Positions 7,947 to 16,233 are shown, counted from the first letter of the stretch. The stretch is DNA of 64,000 bases from UBA2336 sp036787955 (GCA_036787955.1 DAIQOI010000001.1:124001-188000), one strand, 5' to 3'. Numbers and translations are program-made. The notes: generated from the letters alone by a model not told the origin.

Positions 7947-8633
7947 ATGCGAACTTTTGTGATGGGCGATATTCATGGAGCGTATCGCGCACTGCTTCAG
8001 TGCCTGCAACGGGCACAATTTAATTACCATACCGACCGGCTGATTGTGCTGGGCGATGTATGCGATGGCTGGCCGGAAACCCGCCAGGCCATTGATGAGC
8101 TCATCAAAATCAAAAACCTAATCTACATTCTCGGCAACCACGATTACTGGACGCTGGAATGGATGCAGTACAACGATCAGAAACCATTGTGGACAAAACA
8201 AGGCGGGGCTGCAACACTTGCCTCCTACAACTACCAGCCACTGGAACGGCACCGGCAGTTTCTGAGTGAGGCCCTTCCTTATTTTGAGCTTAACAACAAG
8301 CTATTTGTGCACGGTGGTTTCAATCCCAATGAACCACTGGAAAAACAACCGGTTGAAGAACTTATCTGGCACAGGGACCTGGCCTACATGGCACTTGACT
8401 TTTATTACAAAGGGCTGGATGTAAAACTCACTGCATTTGATAAGGTCTATCTGGGCCATACACCGATACCTTTTAATGAGCCGCTGTATTCCTGCGGCAT
8501 CTGGCTGATGGATACCGGTGCCGGGTGGTCGGGCGTGCTTTCGATGATGGATGTGGAAACCAAAGCTACTTTCATCAGCGACCCGGTACCTTCACTTTAC
8601 CCCGAAGTGCCTCCCCGAATGAAGTTCAGGTAA
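7947..8633 (+). CDS. Metallophosphoesterase, PPP-type serine/threonine phosphatase-like
   Basis: 228 aa. The calcineurin-like metal ligands are present in order: GDIHG (residues 8-12), GDVCDG, GNHDYW and later HGGFNPNEP and GHTPIPF. This is the arrangement of the bacterial PrpA/bacteriophage-lambda phosphatase group, which hydrolyses phosphoprotein or dinucleoside polyphosphate substrates with two metal ions. No signal peptide is present, so it is cytoplasmic. It is a single-gene unit, converging with the DnaQ/GIY-YIG fusion 24 bp downstream. Confidence 0.88.
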   Translation: MRTFVMGDIHGAYRALLQCLQRAQFNYHTDRLIVLGDVCDGWPETRQAIDELIKIKNLIYILGNHDYWTLEWMQYNDQKPLWTKQGGAATLASYNYQPLERHRQFLSEALPYFELNNKLFVHGGFNPNEPLEKQPVEELIWHRDLAYMALDFYYKGLDVKLTAFDKVYLGHTPIPFNEPLYSCGIWLMDTGAGWSGVLSMMDVETKATFISDPVPSLYPEVPPRMKFR

Positions 8634-8657
8634 ATGCGAAAGCCCGACCACCGGCAG

Positions 8658-10028
8658 TTATCCTTTAAACATTTCCATATCGCGGGAATCAACCAGATAG
8701 GAGTTTGCTATTTGGCGAACAGCTGGTATATCTGCAGCTTCCTGCAATTTTTTGATTATCCGCCCGGGCTGTGATAAGGAGGCGCCTTCGGGTAGAAAGC
8801 CATAATAAATTCTCCGTTCACCATTTACAAGTACCACCGATCGCTCCTTTGGTTTTCGTCCCTTTCCTGTAAAAAGAACTACCTGTGCGGACTGATCGAG
8901 CAGCGATTCGACCATGCTGCTTACGCGCTTGTTATAGGAAGATGGCTTTTCCTTGCCCGCACATGCACCGTTACAATTGCCGGAATGATACGCGCTGCAT
9001 GGCGAATGGTCCTGTAATCCTGCGAGCCGGGGACACAGTTTACATTCAGCAACCATTGACCACAAAAAATTCCATGCATCACCCTTGGTTGAAAAACGGA
9101 TTAACGGGCTGTTGTTGCGCGATACCATGGTTACAACCAGCCGTAAATATCCGTTCCGGTCTTCGTAGGAATAAATTCCCCATTCCTCTGCTTTGTATTT
9201 CTGGGCCTGGTTGTACCGGGGCCAATGTTTTCTGATTTCTTCTGCTTCCCGGATAAGTGCAATCATCTCACAGCCTGTTAGCTCGAAAGCCACATGATGA
9301 ATTTCGTTGCGGATGCGTGATCGGCTCCATTCGCGCGCCACCCCTGTAAAGTGACCGGCCACGCGCTTCTTGATGTTCAGTGCTTTGCCAACATAGATTA
9401 TACGCTTGCGTTTATCCAGAAAGTAGTAGATGCCTGTTGCAGCCGGCAGCCGGTCGAACTCCCAGCGAGCCAGGTTGGGCGGCAGGATGGTTTCGCCTGA
9501 ATTGCGTTTCAGCAGGTGGTTAATATATCCTTCTTTATCACGTTGCAACAACTGTGTGAAGATGTGCGCTGTGGCTTCCGCATCACCGCCTGCGCGGTGT
9601 CGGTTATAAACCGGTATGCCCAGAGCTTCAGCCAGGCTGCCCAGGCTGTAACTGCGCAGGCCGGGTATCAGCTTACGGCTTAACCGCACCGTACACAATT
9701 TCTTCGCCTGCCAGGAAATACCGGCCGCCTCAAATTCTTTTTTCAAAAATGAATAATCGAAATGCGCATTGTGCGCCACAAATACGCGCCCATCGAGCAG
9801 GCGTAGAATATCTTCGGCCACTTCTTCAAAAGGCGGAGCTTGCTCTACCATTTCTGCAGTAATGCCCGTAAGCCCTGTGATGAAGGGAGGTATTTTTCTT
9901 CCCGGGTTAATGAGCGTGTAAAAAAAATCAGTGATGGTTTTACCATCGTGATGATAAATGGCTATTTCTGTAATGCGGTGGTAATCGGCATAACCGCCCG
10001 TTGTTTCAATGTCTACCACAGCAAACAT
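8658..10028 (-). CDS. DnaQ-type 3'-5' exonuclease fused to a UvrC-like GIY-YIG nuclease
   Basis: 456 aa with two nuclease modules. Residues 1-175 are a DEDDh exonuclease: DIETTGG near the N-terminus, VAHNAHFDYSFL, and HRAGGDAEATAH carrying the terminal His and Asp. Residues ~200-280 are a GIY-YIG domain (GIYYFLDKRKRIIYVGKALN, then Arg in KKRVAGHF) like the UvrC N-terminus or Cho. The last ~170 residues include a Cys-rich stretch (CKLCPRLAGL, CSAYHSGNCNGACAG) resembling a UvrC-type Cys region. This architecture is known from Rv2191-like proteins and is thought to act in nucleotide excision repair; I infer incision plus trimming of damaged DNA. Confidence 0.88.
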   Translation of the reverse strand: MFAVVDIETTGGYADYHRITEIAIYHHDGKTITDFFYTLINPGRKIPPFITGLTGITAEMVEQAPPFEEVAEDILRLLDGRVFVAHNAHFDYSFLKKEFEAAGISWQAKKLCTVRLSRKLIPGLRSYSLGSLAEALGIPVYNRHRAGGDAEATAHIFTQLLQRDKEGYINHLLKRNSGETILPPNLARWEFDRLPAATGIYYFLDKRKRIIYVGKALNIKKRVAGHFTGVAREWSRSRIRNEIHHVAFELTGCEMIALIREAEEIRKHWPRYNQAQKYKAEEWGIYSYEDRNGYLRLVVTMVSRNNSPLIRFSTKGDAWNFLWSMVAECKLCPRLAGLQDHSPCSAYHSGNCNGACAGKEKPSSYNKRVSSMVESLLDQSAQVVLFTGKGRKPKERSVVLVNGERRIYYGFLPEGASLSQPGRIIKKLQEAADIPAVRQIANSYLVDSRDMEMFKG

Positions 10029-10122
10029 GGCTGCAAGTAAGTGTGATTTTTGTACCTTTCGAAAATGTTTTAAACAGGATTACCAGCATTTTTCTTTTAC
10101 AAAGCTAAAGTAATTGGTGTTC

Positions 10123-10479
10123 ATGAAACCAGTGCTTATGTTTCTGCTCAATGGCCTTTCGGTTTTGCTTACCGCTTACTTATTGCCGGGAGTAGATGTA
10201 AAGCACTATGGTTACGCATTGCTGGTTGCCGCCATACTTGCAATTATTAATACGCTTGTCCGGCCTGTGCTTATTGTTCTCACAATACCGATCACACTGG
10301 TAACTTTCGGTTTGTTTCTGCTGGTTATCAATGCCCTGATGATTCTCCTGGCCGACTGGCTGGTACCGGGTTTTGATGTAAATGGGTTCTGGTGGGCGCT
10401 GTTGTTCAGTCTGGTGGTGTCGTTGTTTAACAGCCTGTTCTCCGACCTGGTAAAAGACCGTCCGTCAGGATATTATTAA
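10123..10479 (+). CDS. Phage holin family IV-like 4-TM membrane protein
   Basis: 118 aa with four hydrophobic segments (~3-22, ~29-48, ~52-78, ~85-106). The pattern PVLMFLLNGLSVLLTAYLLPGV, INTLVRPVLIVLTIPITLVTFGLFLLVINALMILLADWLVPGF is the ubiquitous bacterial membrane protein assigned to PF04020 (mycobacterial 4-TM phage holin superfamily). Despite the name it is chromosomal and no phage genes are near. I chose ATG 10123; in-frame TTG and GTG codons three and two codons earlier give no better start. Function is unknown; it converges with the GH16 gene. Confidence 0.85.
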   Translation: MKPVLMFLLNGLSVLLTAYLLPGVDVKHYGYALLVAAILAIINTLVRPVLIVLTIPITLVTFGLFLLVINALMILLADWLVPGFDVNGFWWALLFSLVVSLFNSLFSDLVKDRPSGYY

Positions 10480-10485
10480 CACAAC

Positions 10486-11310
10486 TCAGTTGCCATACAC
10501 GCGCACATAATCAACCTCCATGCGCTGCGGCCAGATGGTATCATCAATGCCCTGCATGCCGCCCCAGAATCCGCCAACGGCAATGTTCATAATGAGATAA
10601 AACGGTTGGTCGAACGGCCACTCTTTCCAGGTATCTGAAGGTGACTTTTCAACGGAATAGTAAGGTTTGCCATCTACTGAAAACGTAATTTTCCCTTCCG
10701 TCCACTCAACCGCATAAACATGAAAGTCAGATGTAACACCTTCTATGCGCACAATGCCTTCACGCTGTGTTTTTTTTATGTGATTAAATGATTCACTGTG
10801 CAACGTTCCATGGATTACCCCTTCGTCAAAACCAACATGCTCCATAATATCTATTTCGCCACTGGCAGGCCAGCCACCGTATTTCCATTCGGCCGGCAGC
10901 ATCCAGATGGCCGGCCATGTACCCCGGCCACCAGGCAGTTTTGCACGCACCTCTATACGGCCATATTTCCATTGTGCTTTTCCGCGCGTTAGCACTCTTG
11001 CTGAAGTATAAGCAATGTCAGAATCCGGATGGTGATGGGCTTCAATTATCATCAAACCATTTTCAACACGCACATTCTGAAGGTTGCTGGTATAATACTG
11101 CAATTCATTGTTACCCCAGCCACATAATTGAGGACAACCATCGCCAATGTCATACGACCATTTGGATGAGTCAGGAAGGCCGTTATAGGAAAATTCGTCC
11201 GACCAGATTAACCCGGTTTTCTTATTATTATTCTGACATGCATAGGGTATAATGAAGAGAATAAGGAAAGCATATTGACTCAAGCCTATGTACATTCGGC
11301 ATTTTTTCAT
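10486..11310 (-). CDS. GH16 family endo-beta-glucanase (laminarinase-like)
   Basis: 274 aa. The GH16 active-site motif GEIDIMEHVG carries the nucleophile Glu, the assisting Asp and the acid/base Glu in E-x-D-x-x-E form. Other family marks are WSDEFSYNG at the start, YTSARVLTRGKAQWKYGRIEVRA before the site, and YLIMNIAVGG and VDYVRVYGN at the end. The N-terminal hydrophobic segment ends in IPYAC. This may be a lipoprotein signal, although Pro at -3 is unusual. It should cut mixed-linkage or beta-1,3-glucans outside the inner membrane. The ATG follows the PIN gene stop by 4 bp, so it has no promoter of its own in that gap and may depend on transcription through the toxin-antitoxin locus. Confidence 0.9.
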   Translation of the reverse strand: MKKCRMYIGLSQYAFLILFIIPYACQNNNKKTGLIWSDEFSYNGLPDSSKWSYDIGDGCPQLCGWGNNELQYYTSNLQNVRVENGLMIIEAHHHPDSDIAYTSARVLTRGKAQWKYGRIEVRAKLPGGRGTWPAIWMLPAEWKYGGWPASGEIDIMEHVGFDEGVIHGTLHSESFNHIKKTQREGIVRIEGVTSDFHVYAVEWTEGKITFSVDGKPYYSVEKSPSDTWKEWPFDQPFYLIMNIAVGGFWGGMQGIDDTIWPQRMEVDYVRVYGN

Positions 11311-11314
11311 GGAT

Positions 11315-11878
11315 TCAAATTAAGCGATGCAGATAATCGGCAGTATTTTTCAGCCCTCTTCTTCTTAGGATATCCAGCATCTCCAGTTCATCTAACTCAG
11401 GATTGGTGCGATGGGATACCATGGTTGAAAATGCTTGCTTGGCTGTTTCTGTATTCAGATCGATGATGTCGGTTAAAAAATCATCTGGTTTTTTAACTTC
11501 CAAATCAAATTCTTTGAGATAGTCTTTACTAAAATGTCTGACATTATTCGTAACAATCAAATCTGCCCGAGATTTAATTGCTGCAGCGAGAACATGCCGG
11601 TCATCAGGATCAGGTAGTTTCAGAATTTTAATAAGGGTTTGATAATTGATAACCATTGCATCCGAGAAAGCATCGTTTATTCTCTTTATCTGCCGTTCGG
11701 CCTGCTCAATAGTCATTCCCTTTTGAACCATAACTTTTTTGAGTTCACGGAAAATGTTATAGCTTCACTTTGGCGTATATAGTTCGAAGTAAGCAAACCA
11801 TAACAACAAGTCCCTTATATCAACAGGATAAAGAACACACGTATCGAGCACACAGGTGAAGCGGGAACTATGTATCAT
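11315..11878 (-). pseudogene. PIN-domain toxin gene interrupted by an in-frame TGA
   Basis: The full frame runs from ATG 11878-11876 to the stop at 11315, 187 codons. It starts MIHSSRFTCVLDTCVLYP, giving the first catalytic Asp (LDTCV), and continues WFAYFELYTPK. It then hits TGA at 11767-11765 (codon 38) and resumes SYNIFRELKKVMVQKGM. Downstream PDPDDRHVLAAAIKSRADLIVTNN holds the later PIN acidic residues. Related toxins as I recall them read PKWS at the break, so TGA probably replaces TGG (Trp). An internal ATG at 11731 opens 138 codons but lacks the first catalytic Asp. The start overlaps the antitoxin gene end by 11 bp. PIN toxins are RNases; this copy is probably dead unless the base is a sequencing error. 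Confidence 0.85.
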
Positions 11879-12317
11879 ACATATTGAATTGTTCGTCCTG
11901 CTTCATCAGTTCAATCAGCAGTTTTCGCTGAGTATCCTTCATGGCCTTTTTATAGCGCTGAAGATCTTCAAACTTGATCCTTCTGTGTTTACCAACTTTG
12001 GTGTAGGGTATTACACCATCTTCAAGAAGCTTGACCACGTGGGGGCGGGAACAACCTAAGTAATCCGCTGCCGCCTGAGTAGTCATTTCGCTTGCCACCG
12101 GAACAACGGTGACGGGTTTACCTTGTGCGGTAGCCTTCAGGATGATGGCTAAAAACCTGAGCACGCGAACAGGAATTTTAATTCTTTCGCCTGTTTCTTC
12201 AATTTCAATTTCCGGGTTATCAATTGAAATTTGTTTCAATACTTCGGCCAGCGCATTATAGGATTCAAGTGCAACACGCTGCTCTTTTTTTGTGGGTTTT
12301 TTGATTTCACTTACCAT
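11868..12317 (-). CDS. HTH (excisionase-type) antitoxin
   Basis: 149 aa. The N-terminal ~70 residues are helical and charged. Residues ~80-125 contain an excisionase/MerR-like helix-turn-helix (TTQAAADYLGCSRPHVVKLL, GKHRRIKFEDLQRYKK). The C-terminal tail (RKLLIELMKQDEQFNMYDT) is where such antitoxins usually wrap the toxin. Its stop TAG overlaps the start of the PIN gene by 11 bp in another frame, which is typical translational coupling of toxin-antitoxin pairs. It probably represses its own promoter in the AT-rich DNA upstream, where tandem 9-bp repeats occur. Confidence 0.85.
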   Translation of the reverse strand: MVSEIKKPTKKEQRVALESYNALAEVLKQISIDNPEIEIEETGERIKIPVRVLRFLAIILKATAQGKPVTVVPVASEMTTQAAADYLGCSRPHVVKLLEDGVIPYTKVGKHRRIKFEDLQRYKKAMKDTQRKLLIELMKQDEQFNMYDT

Positions 12318-12351
12318 ATCACAGGACTTTTGGGCTCATTAATGTTAAAAA

Positions 12352-12381
12352 TTAAACGAAATAAACGAAAGCGTTGTTTAA
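12352..12381. promoter_or_regulatory. Candidate autoregulatory operator of the toxin-antitoxin operon
   Basis: TAAACGAAA is repeated perfectly in tandem at 12353-12361 and 12362-12370. The pair is bracketed by the inverted repeat TTAAAC (12352-12357) and GTTTAA (12376-12381). The site lies 35-64 bp upstream of the HTH antitoxin start, the expected place for self-repression. The surrounding 12318-12480 is markedly AT-rich compared with the window and contains no gene. Confidence 0.4.
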
Positions 12382-12495
12382 CAAAAATTGATTTAAGTCC
12401 ATTAATTATTTGGTTTACAATAAATTAGAATATGATTCTATTTGAAATAAACAAAAAAACAGTTTGAATTTTCTGGCAAAAAATCCCTTCCCGAT

Positions 12496-12942
12496 TTACC
12501 CGAAGTACCCCAGGCCCCTGGACATTAAGCCGGCCAACATCGGAATAATCAGCATCAATAAAAGTTCGATTCGCAGCATCCAGTGCACAGTTTCCGGCAC
12601 AGATACTTCTTCATCCGGATTGCCCTTTCGCTGTTTCAGAAAGAAAACGGTGGGATAGATGGACAACAAACCTACAACCACAAAAAGAGACAACTTCAGA
12701 TGAAATACCCAGTTCTTGCTGTAAAATTCCGATGGCTTGCCGTAACCGCCCAGCCACAGTGTTAAACCGGCAACAAGAAGCGTGAGCGCTGCAATGCCGT
12801 ACACGGCATCTACCTTTGCCAGCCGGCTCAATTCACCACGTGTTAGGGTCTTTTTCAGCAATACATATTCGGAAGCGAGTGCCCCGACAATAGCAAAAAT
12901 GCTGATGAAGTGGATGTATCGAAGGAAAAGTTCGGTGGTCAT
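12496..12942 (-). CDS. DUF2214-like integral membrane protein
   Basis: 148 aa with four hydrophobic helices (~7-26, ~44-64, ~82-105, ~125-145). The opening MTTELFLRYIHFISIFAIVGAL and the conserved GLTLWLGGYGKPSEFYSKNWVFHLKLSLF fit the DUF2214 family of small membrane proteins. I chose ATG 12942; the 32 codons open upstream are hydrophilic and not family-like. Function is unknown. Its upstream neighbour is a 327-bp gap without a recognisable gene. Confidence 0.72.
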   Translation of the reverse strand: MTTELFLRYIHFISIFAIVGALASEYVLLKKTLTRGELSRLAKVDAVYGIAALTLLVAGLTLWLGGYGKPSEFYSKNWVFHLKLSLFVVVGLLSIYPTVFFLKQRKGNPDEEVSVPETVHWMLRIELLLMLIIPMLAGLMSRGLGYFG

Positions 12943-13269
12943 TACAGTTGAAGTATAAGGTTGCTCATCTCGGCCAATGCACCCCCGGGTTTGTCTGTAA
13001 TCAACTGCCCATCCTTCCGGTAATTCCGGTGGTAACATCGGGTAAGCTACCCGGGATTCCTGTACATTCCTTCCGGTGATTTGCCATGAAATGTACGCTA
13101 TAATATTCCCAGAAACAATTCTTTTACCCGGCCTACTATCTAAAAGTTATTCCCGTAGCGCCCTTCGGATCTCCTTTGCATGCGTACGCGCAGGTACAGC
13201 CCGGTACTGGACCCGGGTTTATTATCCGGATTGCACGATTAAAAGTTACTCCTCTTTCTGATCATCTGA
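12943..13269. other. 327-bp gap without a recognisable gene
   Basis: No frame gives a convincing protein. Short open stretches exist on the minus strand but none has a start, a family motif and adequate length together. At 13257-13274 there is a palindrome TCTGATCA-TC-TGATCAGA that overlaps the GNAT stop codon. Two copies of an (A/G)TAACTTTTA string (around 13143 and 13241, minus strand) are near-misses to the -7 promoter box. It may serve as the upstream region of the DUF2214 gene. Confidence 0.4.
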
Positions 13270-13749
13270 TCAGAGCAGCCGCAGGCGATAGAACGTATCG
13301 CAGGCAAAATGACCGGTGTTGCCGCACGGACCGGGTATCTTCTCAAAGCCGTTTTTTTCGTACAACTTCATGGCCTGCTTCATGGTGTGAAACGTTTCCA
13401 GATAACACCATGTATAGCCAAATTCACGCGCGCGCTGCAGGCATACATTCAGCACCTGTTGTCCCCACCCCTTACCGCGGCCATTCGGTAAAAAATACAT
13501 CTTCTTCAGCTCGCACGTGCCCGGGTCGCCCCCTTCCAGCGGTGCAATGCCTCCACCGCCCACTATGCTATCGTGGTCTTCGCACACAAAGTATGCACAG
13601 CGCGGCCGATTGTACGCTGCGTACATGTCATCCACCTCTTCATCATGAATGGCAAAGCCTTTACCGCTGGCGCCAAACTCAGGCATTACAGTGCGGATAA
13701 TCCGGGCTATAGCTGCATTATCTTCCGGAAGAATAGGCCGAATTTTCAT
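13270..13749 (-). CDS. GNAT family N-acetyltransferase
   Basis: 159 aa from ATG 13749. The GNAT motif A core is visible as LKKMYFLPNGRGKGWGQQVLNVCLQRAREFGY, with the acetyl-CoA loop R-G-K-G-W-G (R/Q-x-x-G-x-G/A form). Next comes CYLETFHTMKQAMKLYEKNGFEKI (motif B, with the usual A-x-x-L-Y-x-x-x-G-F). The start MKIRPILPEDNAAIARII is typical; a longer frame adds only ten poorly conserved codons. The acceptor substrate cannot be predicted. It is transcribed divergently from the S9 peptidase gene. Confidence 0.88.
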   Translation of the reverse strand: MKIRPILPEDNAAIARIIRTVMPEFGASGKGFAIHDEEVDDMYAAYNRPRCAYFVCEDHDSIVGGGGIAPLEGGDPGTCELKKMYFLPNGRGKGWGQQVLNVCLQRAREFGYTWCYLETFHTMKQAMKLYEKNGFEKIPGPCGNTGHFACDTFYRLRLL

Positions 13750-13814
13750 TGGTATAAAAGCCAGACATCTGCCCGCCAATATATTTTATCTTGTCCACAA
13801 AAAATACTTAAATT

Positions 13815-16151
13815 ATGCTGACTCGCCTACTCCCCTTCTTTCTCTTTGTTCAGCTTGCCAGTGCCCAGCTTACGGAACTGACGGTGGAAAAAATTATGCG
13901 CGACCCAAAATGGATTGGCACTTCGCCTTCCAATATCCGGTGGTCGGTTGACAGCAAGACCGTTTACTTTAACTGGAACCCCGAGAAAAACCCGGGCGAC
14001 TCGCTCTACAAGATTACGCTGTCTAACCTCAGTCCGCAGAAAGTATCCAAGGCCGAGCGTCTTTCACTGCCCAATGCGGGGGTTTACAATACCACCTACA
14101 CAAAAATGGTTTACGATAAAGACGGTGATATTTTCCTGCTCGACATACCTTCCAACAAAACCACACGCATTACCAACACCGTTCAGCGGGAAAGCAATCC
14201 CTACTTCTCGGGCGATGATAAGAAGGTTGTATTTACTTACGAGCAAAACATTTACACCTGGGATATGACCACCGGTGCTTTTACCCAGATAACGGATTTC
14301 AGGCGCGGCAAGAAGCCTTCCTCCCCGCCCGACAACGAACAACAGAAGTGGCTTCGCCAGGACCAGCTTGCCTACATTCAGGTGCTGCGCGAACGAAAAG
14401 AAAAACGCGATGCAACAGATAAGCACCGCAAAACCGAAGAATTTAAAAGACCCAAAGAAATTTACCTCGATGACAAAAACGTGAGCCAGCAACGGCTCAG
14501 TCCGGACGGGCAGTATGTAACTTTTGTGCTCACCAAAAACGCCAACGCCAAGGTGGCAATTGTACCCAACTATGTAACCGAAACCGGCTTTACCGAAGAC
14601 CTGAACACACGCCCCAAAGTTGGTGCACCGCAAAACATCCAGGAATTTTTTGTGTATAACATTGCCCGCGACACGGTTATCCAGATTAAACCCGATAACC
14701 TGCCGGGAATTTTTGATATGCCCGCCTATTTGCAGGAAAAAGACGAGAACAAAGAAAAGAAACCTCAACCACGACAAGTCAACTTTTTTGGTGTTGTCTG
14801 GTCGCCCGATGGCAAACAGGCTGTGATGCAACTGCGGGCACACGACAATAAAGACCGGTGGATTGTTCAACTGGATGCTTCCCGGGGGAAACTCGAAAAC
14901 ATTGACCGGCAGCATGACGATGCCTGGGTTGGCGGGCCGGGCAGCTTTAGCCTGGGATGGATAGACAACAACGAAATTTGGTTTATATCCGAAGAAACCG
15001 GGTATGCGCATCTTTATGCATACAACACACTTACAAAAAACAAGCGAGCCCTTACCAACGGCCATTACGAAGTGCAGCAGGTCATGCTTTCGCGCCACCG
15101 CAAATATTTTTACCTCATCACCAACGAAGTACATCCCGGAGAAAAGCACCTGTACCGCCTGCCCGTAACGGGTGGCAAGGCCGAGCGACTTACTTACCTG
15201 ACAGGTGCACACGAGCCCGAACTTTCGCCCGATGAAAAATGGATTGCCTTCCGCCACTCCTACAGCAACAAGCCCTGGGAATTGTTCCTGATGGAAAATT
15301 CGCCAGCCGGCAAGCCGGTTAAGGGCGATATCAAGCCGCGTCAGATCACACAATCGCTTAGCGAAGAATTCAAATCCTATCCGTGGCGCGACCCCGTAGT
15401 TACCACCTTCAAGGCACGCGATGGCGCTGATGTATATGCGCGACTGTACAAACCTGCCAACCCCAATGGCGCAGCTGTAATTTTTGTACATGGTGCAGGC
15501 TATCTGCAAAATGCCCACAAGTGGTGGAGCAGCTACTTCCGTGAATACATGTTCCACAATTTACTTGCCGATAAAGGCTACACCGTATTAGACATAGACT
15601 ATCGGGCCAGTGCCGGTTACGGGCGCAACTGGCGTACCGCCATCTACCAGCACATGGGGGGCAAAGATTTAACCGATCACGTGGATGGAGCAGCCTGGCT
15701 GGTAAAAGAGCATGGTATTGATCCGAAACGCATCGGTATTTATGGCGGCTCGTACGGTGGCTTCATCACCCTGATGGCCATGTTTACCACTCCCGATGTA
15801 TTTGCTGCCGGTGCCGCCCTTCGCCCGGTAACAGATTGGGCCCATTACAACCACCCTTATACTTCAAATATTCTTAACTTGCCTTACACCGATAGCCTGG
15901 CTTATGCCAAAAGTTCGCCTATTTACCATGCCGAAGGCCTGAAGGGGGCCCTGCTGATATGCCACGGCATGATTGACGTAAATGTTCATTTTCAGGATGT
16001 AGTGCGGCTGGCTCAAAGGCTTATCGAACTGGGCAAAGACAACTGGGAAGTGGCCATCTATCCGCTGGAAGACCATGGCTTCGTAGAGCCAAGCAGCTGG
16101 ACGGATGAGTATAAACGCATTTTGAAATTGTTTGAAACCCATCTACGATAA
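13815..16151 (+). CDS. Secreted S9 family peptidase (DPP IV/prolyl oligopeptidase-like)
   Basis: 778 aa. A signal peptide (MLTRLLPFFLFVQLASAQ) leads to an N-terminal beta-propeller with WD40/PD40-like repeats (WSVDSKTVYFNWNPEK, RLSPDGQYVTFVL, LSPDEKWIAFRHS) and a C-terminal alpha/beta hydrolase domain from ~540. The catalytic triad reads Ser646 in GGSYGGF, Asp721 in GMIDVN and His754 in EDHGF. It should cleave short peptides in the periplasm or outside the cell, feeding amino-acid uptake. It stands alone, converging with the BNR protein across a bidirectional terminator. A 497-codon antisense frame inside it is a shadow. Confidence 0.93.
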   Translation: MLTRLLPFFLFVQLASAQLTELTVEKIMRDPKWIGTSPSNIRWSVDSKTVYFNWNPEKNPGDSLYKITLSNLSPQKVSKAERLSLPNAGVYNTTYTKMVYDKDGDIFLLDIPSNKTTRITNTVQRESNPYFSGDDKKVVFTYEQNIYTWDMTTGAFTQITDFRRGKKPSSPPDNEQQKWLRQDQLAYIQVLRERKEKRDATDKHRKTEEFKRPKEIYLDDKNVSQQRLSPDGQYVTFVLTKNANAKVAIVPNYVTETGFTEDLNTRPKVGAPQNIQEFFVYNIARDTVIQIKPDNLPGIFDMPAYLQEKDENKEKKPQPRQVNFFGVVWSPDGKQAVMQLRAHDNKDRWIVQLDASRGKLENIDRQHDDAWVGGPGSFSLGWIDNNEIWFISEETGYAHLYAYNTLTKNKRALTNGHYEVQQVMLSRHRKYFYLITNEVHPGEKHLYRLPVTGGKAERLTYLTGAHEPELSPDEKWIAFRHSYSNKPWELFLMENSPAGKPVKGDIKPRQITQSLSEEFKSYPWRDPVVTTFKARDGADVYARLYKPANPNGAAVIFVHGAGYLQNAHKWWSSYFREYMFHNLLADKGYTVLDIDYRASAGYGRNWRTAIYQHMGGKDLTDHVDGAAWLVKEHGIDPKRIGIYGGSYGGFITLMAMFTTPDVFAAGAALRPVTDWAHYNHPYTSNILNLPYTDSLAYAKSSPIYHAEGLKGALLICHGMIDVNVHFQDVVRLAQRLIELGKDNWEVAIYPLEDHGFVEPSSWTDEYKRILKLFETHLR

Positions 16152-16185
16152 CTGACCCGCTCTGGTGTGCTAAGCACTGAACAAA

Positions 16186-16216
16186 AAAGCCACACAGTTT
16201 ATCTGCGTGGCTTTTG
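16186..16216. terminator. Bidirectional intrinsic terminator
   Basis: Arms AAAAGCCAC (16186-16194) and GTGGCTTTT (16208-16216) pair perfectly around a 13-nt loop, with A-rich and T-rich flanks. It sits between two convergent genes and can serve both. Confidence 0.8.
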
Positions 16217-16233
16217 TTTTATCTCCACTTTAA

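Noticed and set aside
10123..10479. Phage holin as evidence of a prophage
   Set aside because: The family name is historical; the protein is a common chromosomal 4-TM protein and no phage genes are near.
11315..11731. PIN protein taken as a complete 138-aa gene starting at 11731
   Set aside because: That start drops the first catalytic Asp and the N-terminal strand, which are present upstream in the same frame; the interrupted 187-codon reading explains the sequence better.
11765..11767. TGA in the PIN gene as programmed selenocysteine or reassigned Trp codon
   Set aside because: No hairpin suited to selenocysteine insertion was noticed, and other genes (for example hutF stop region, rfbB, prfA) use TGA as a stop normally or avoid it inside frames.
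14064..15557. 497-codon open frame on the minus strand inside the S9 peptidase gene
   Set aside because: The plus strand encodes a complete peptidase with catalytic triad; the antisense translation has no signal, motif or plausible composition and is a codon-bias shadow.
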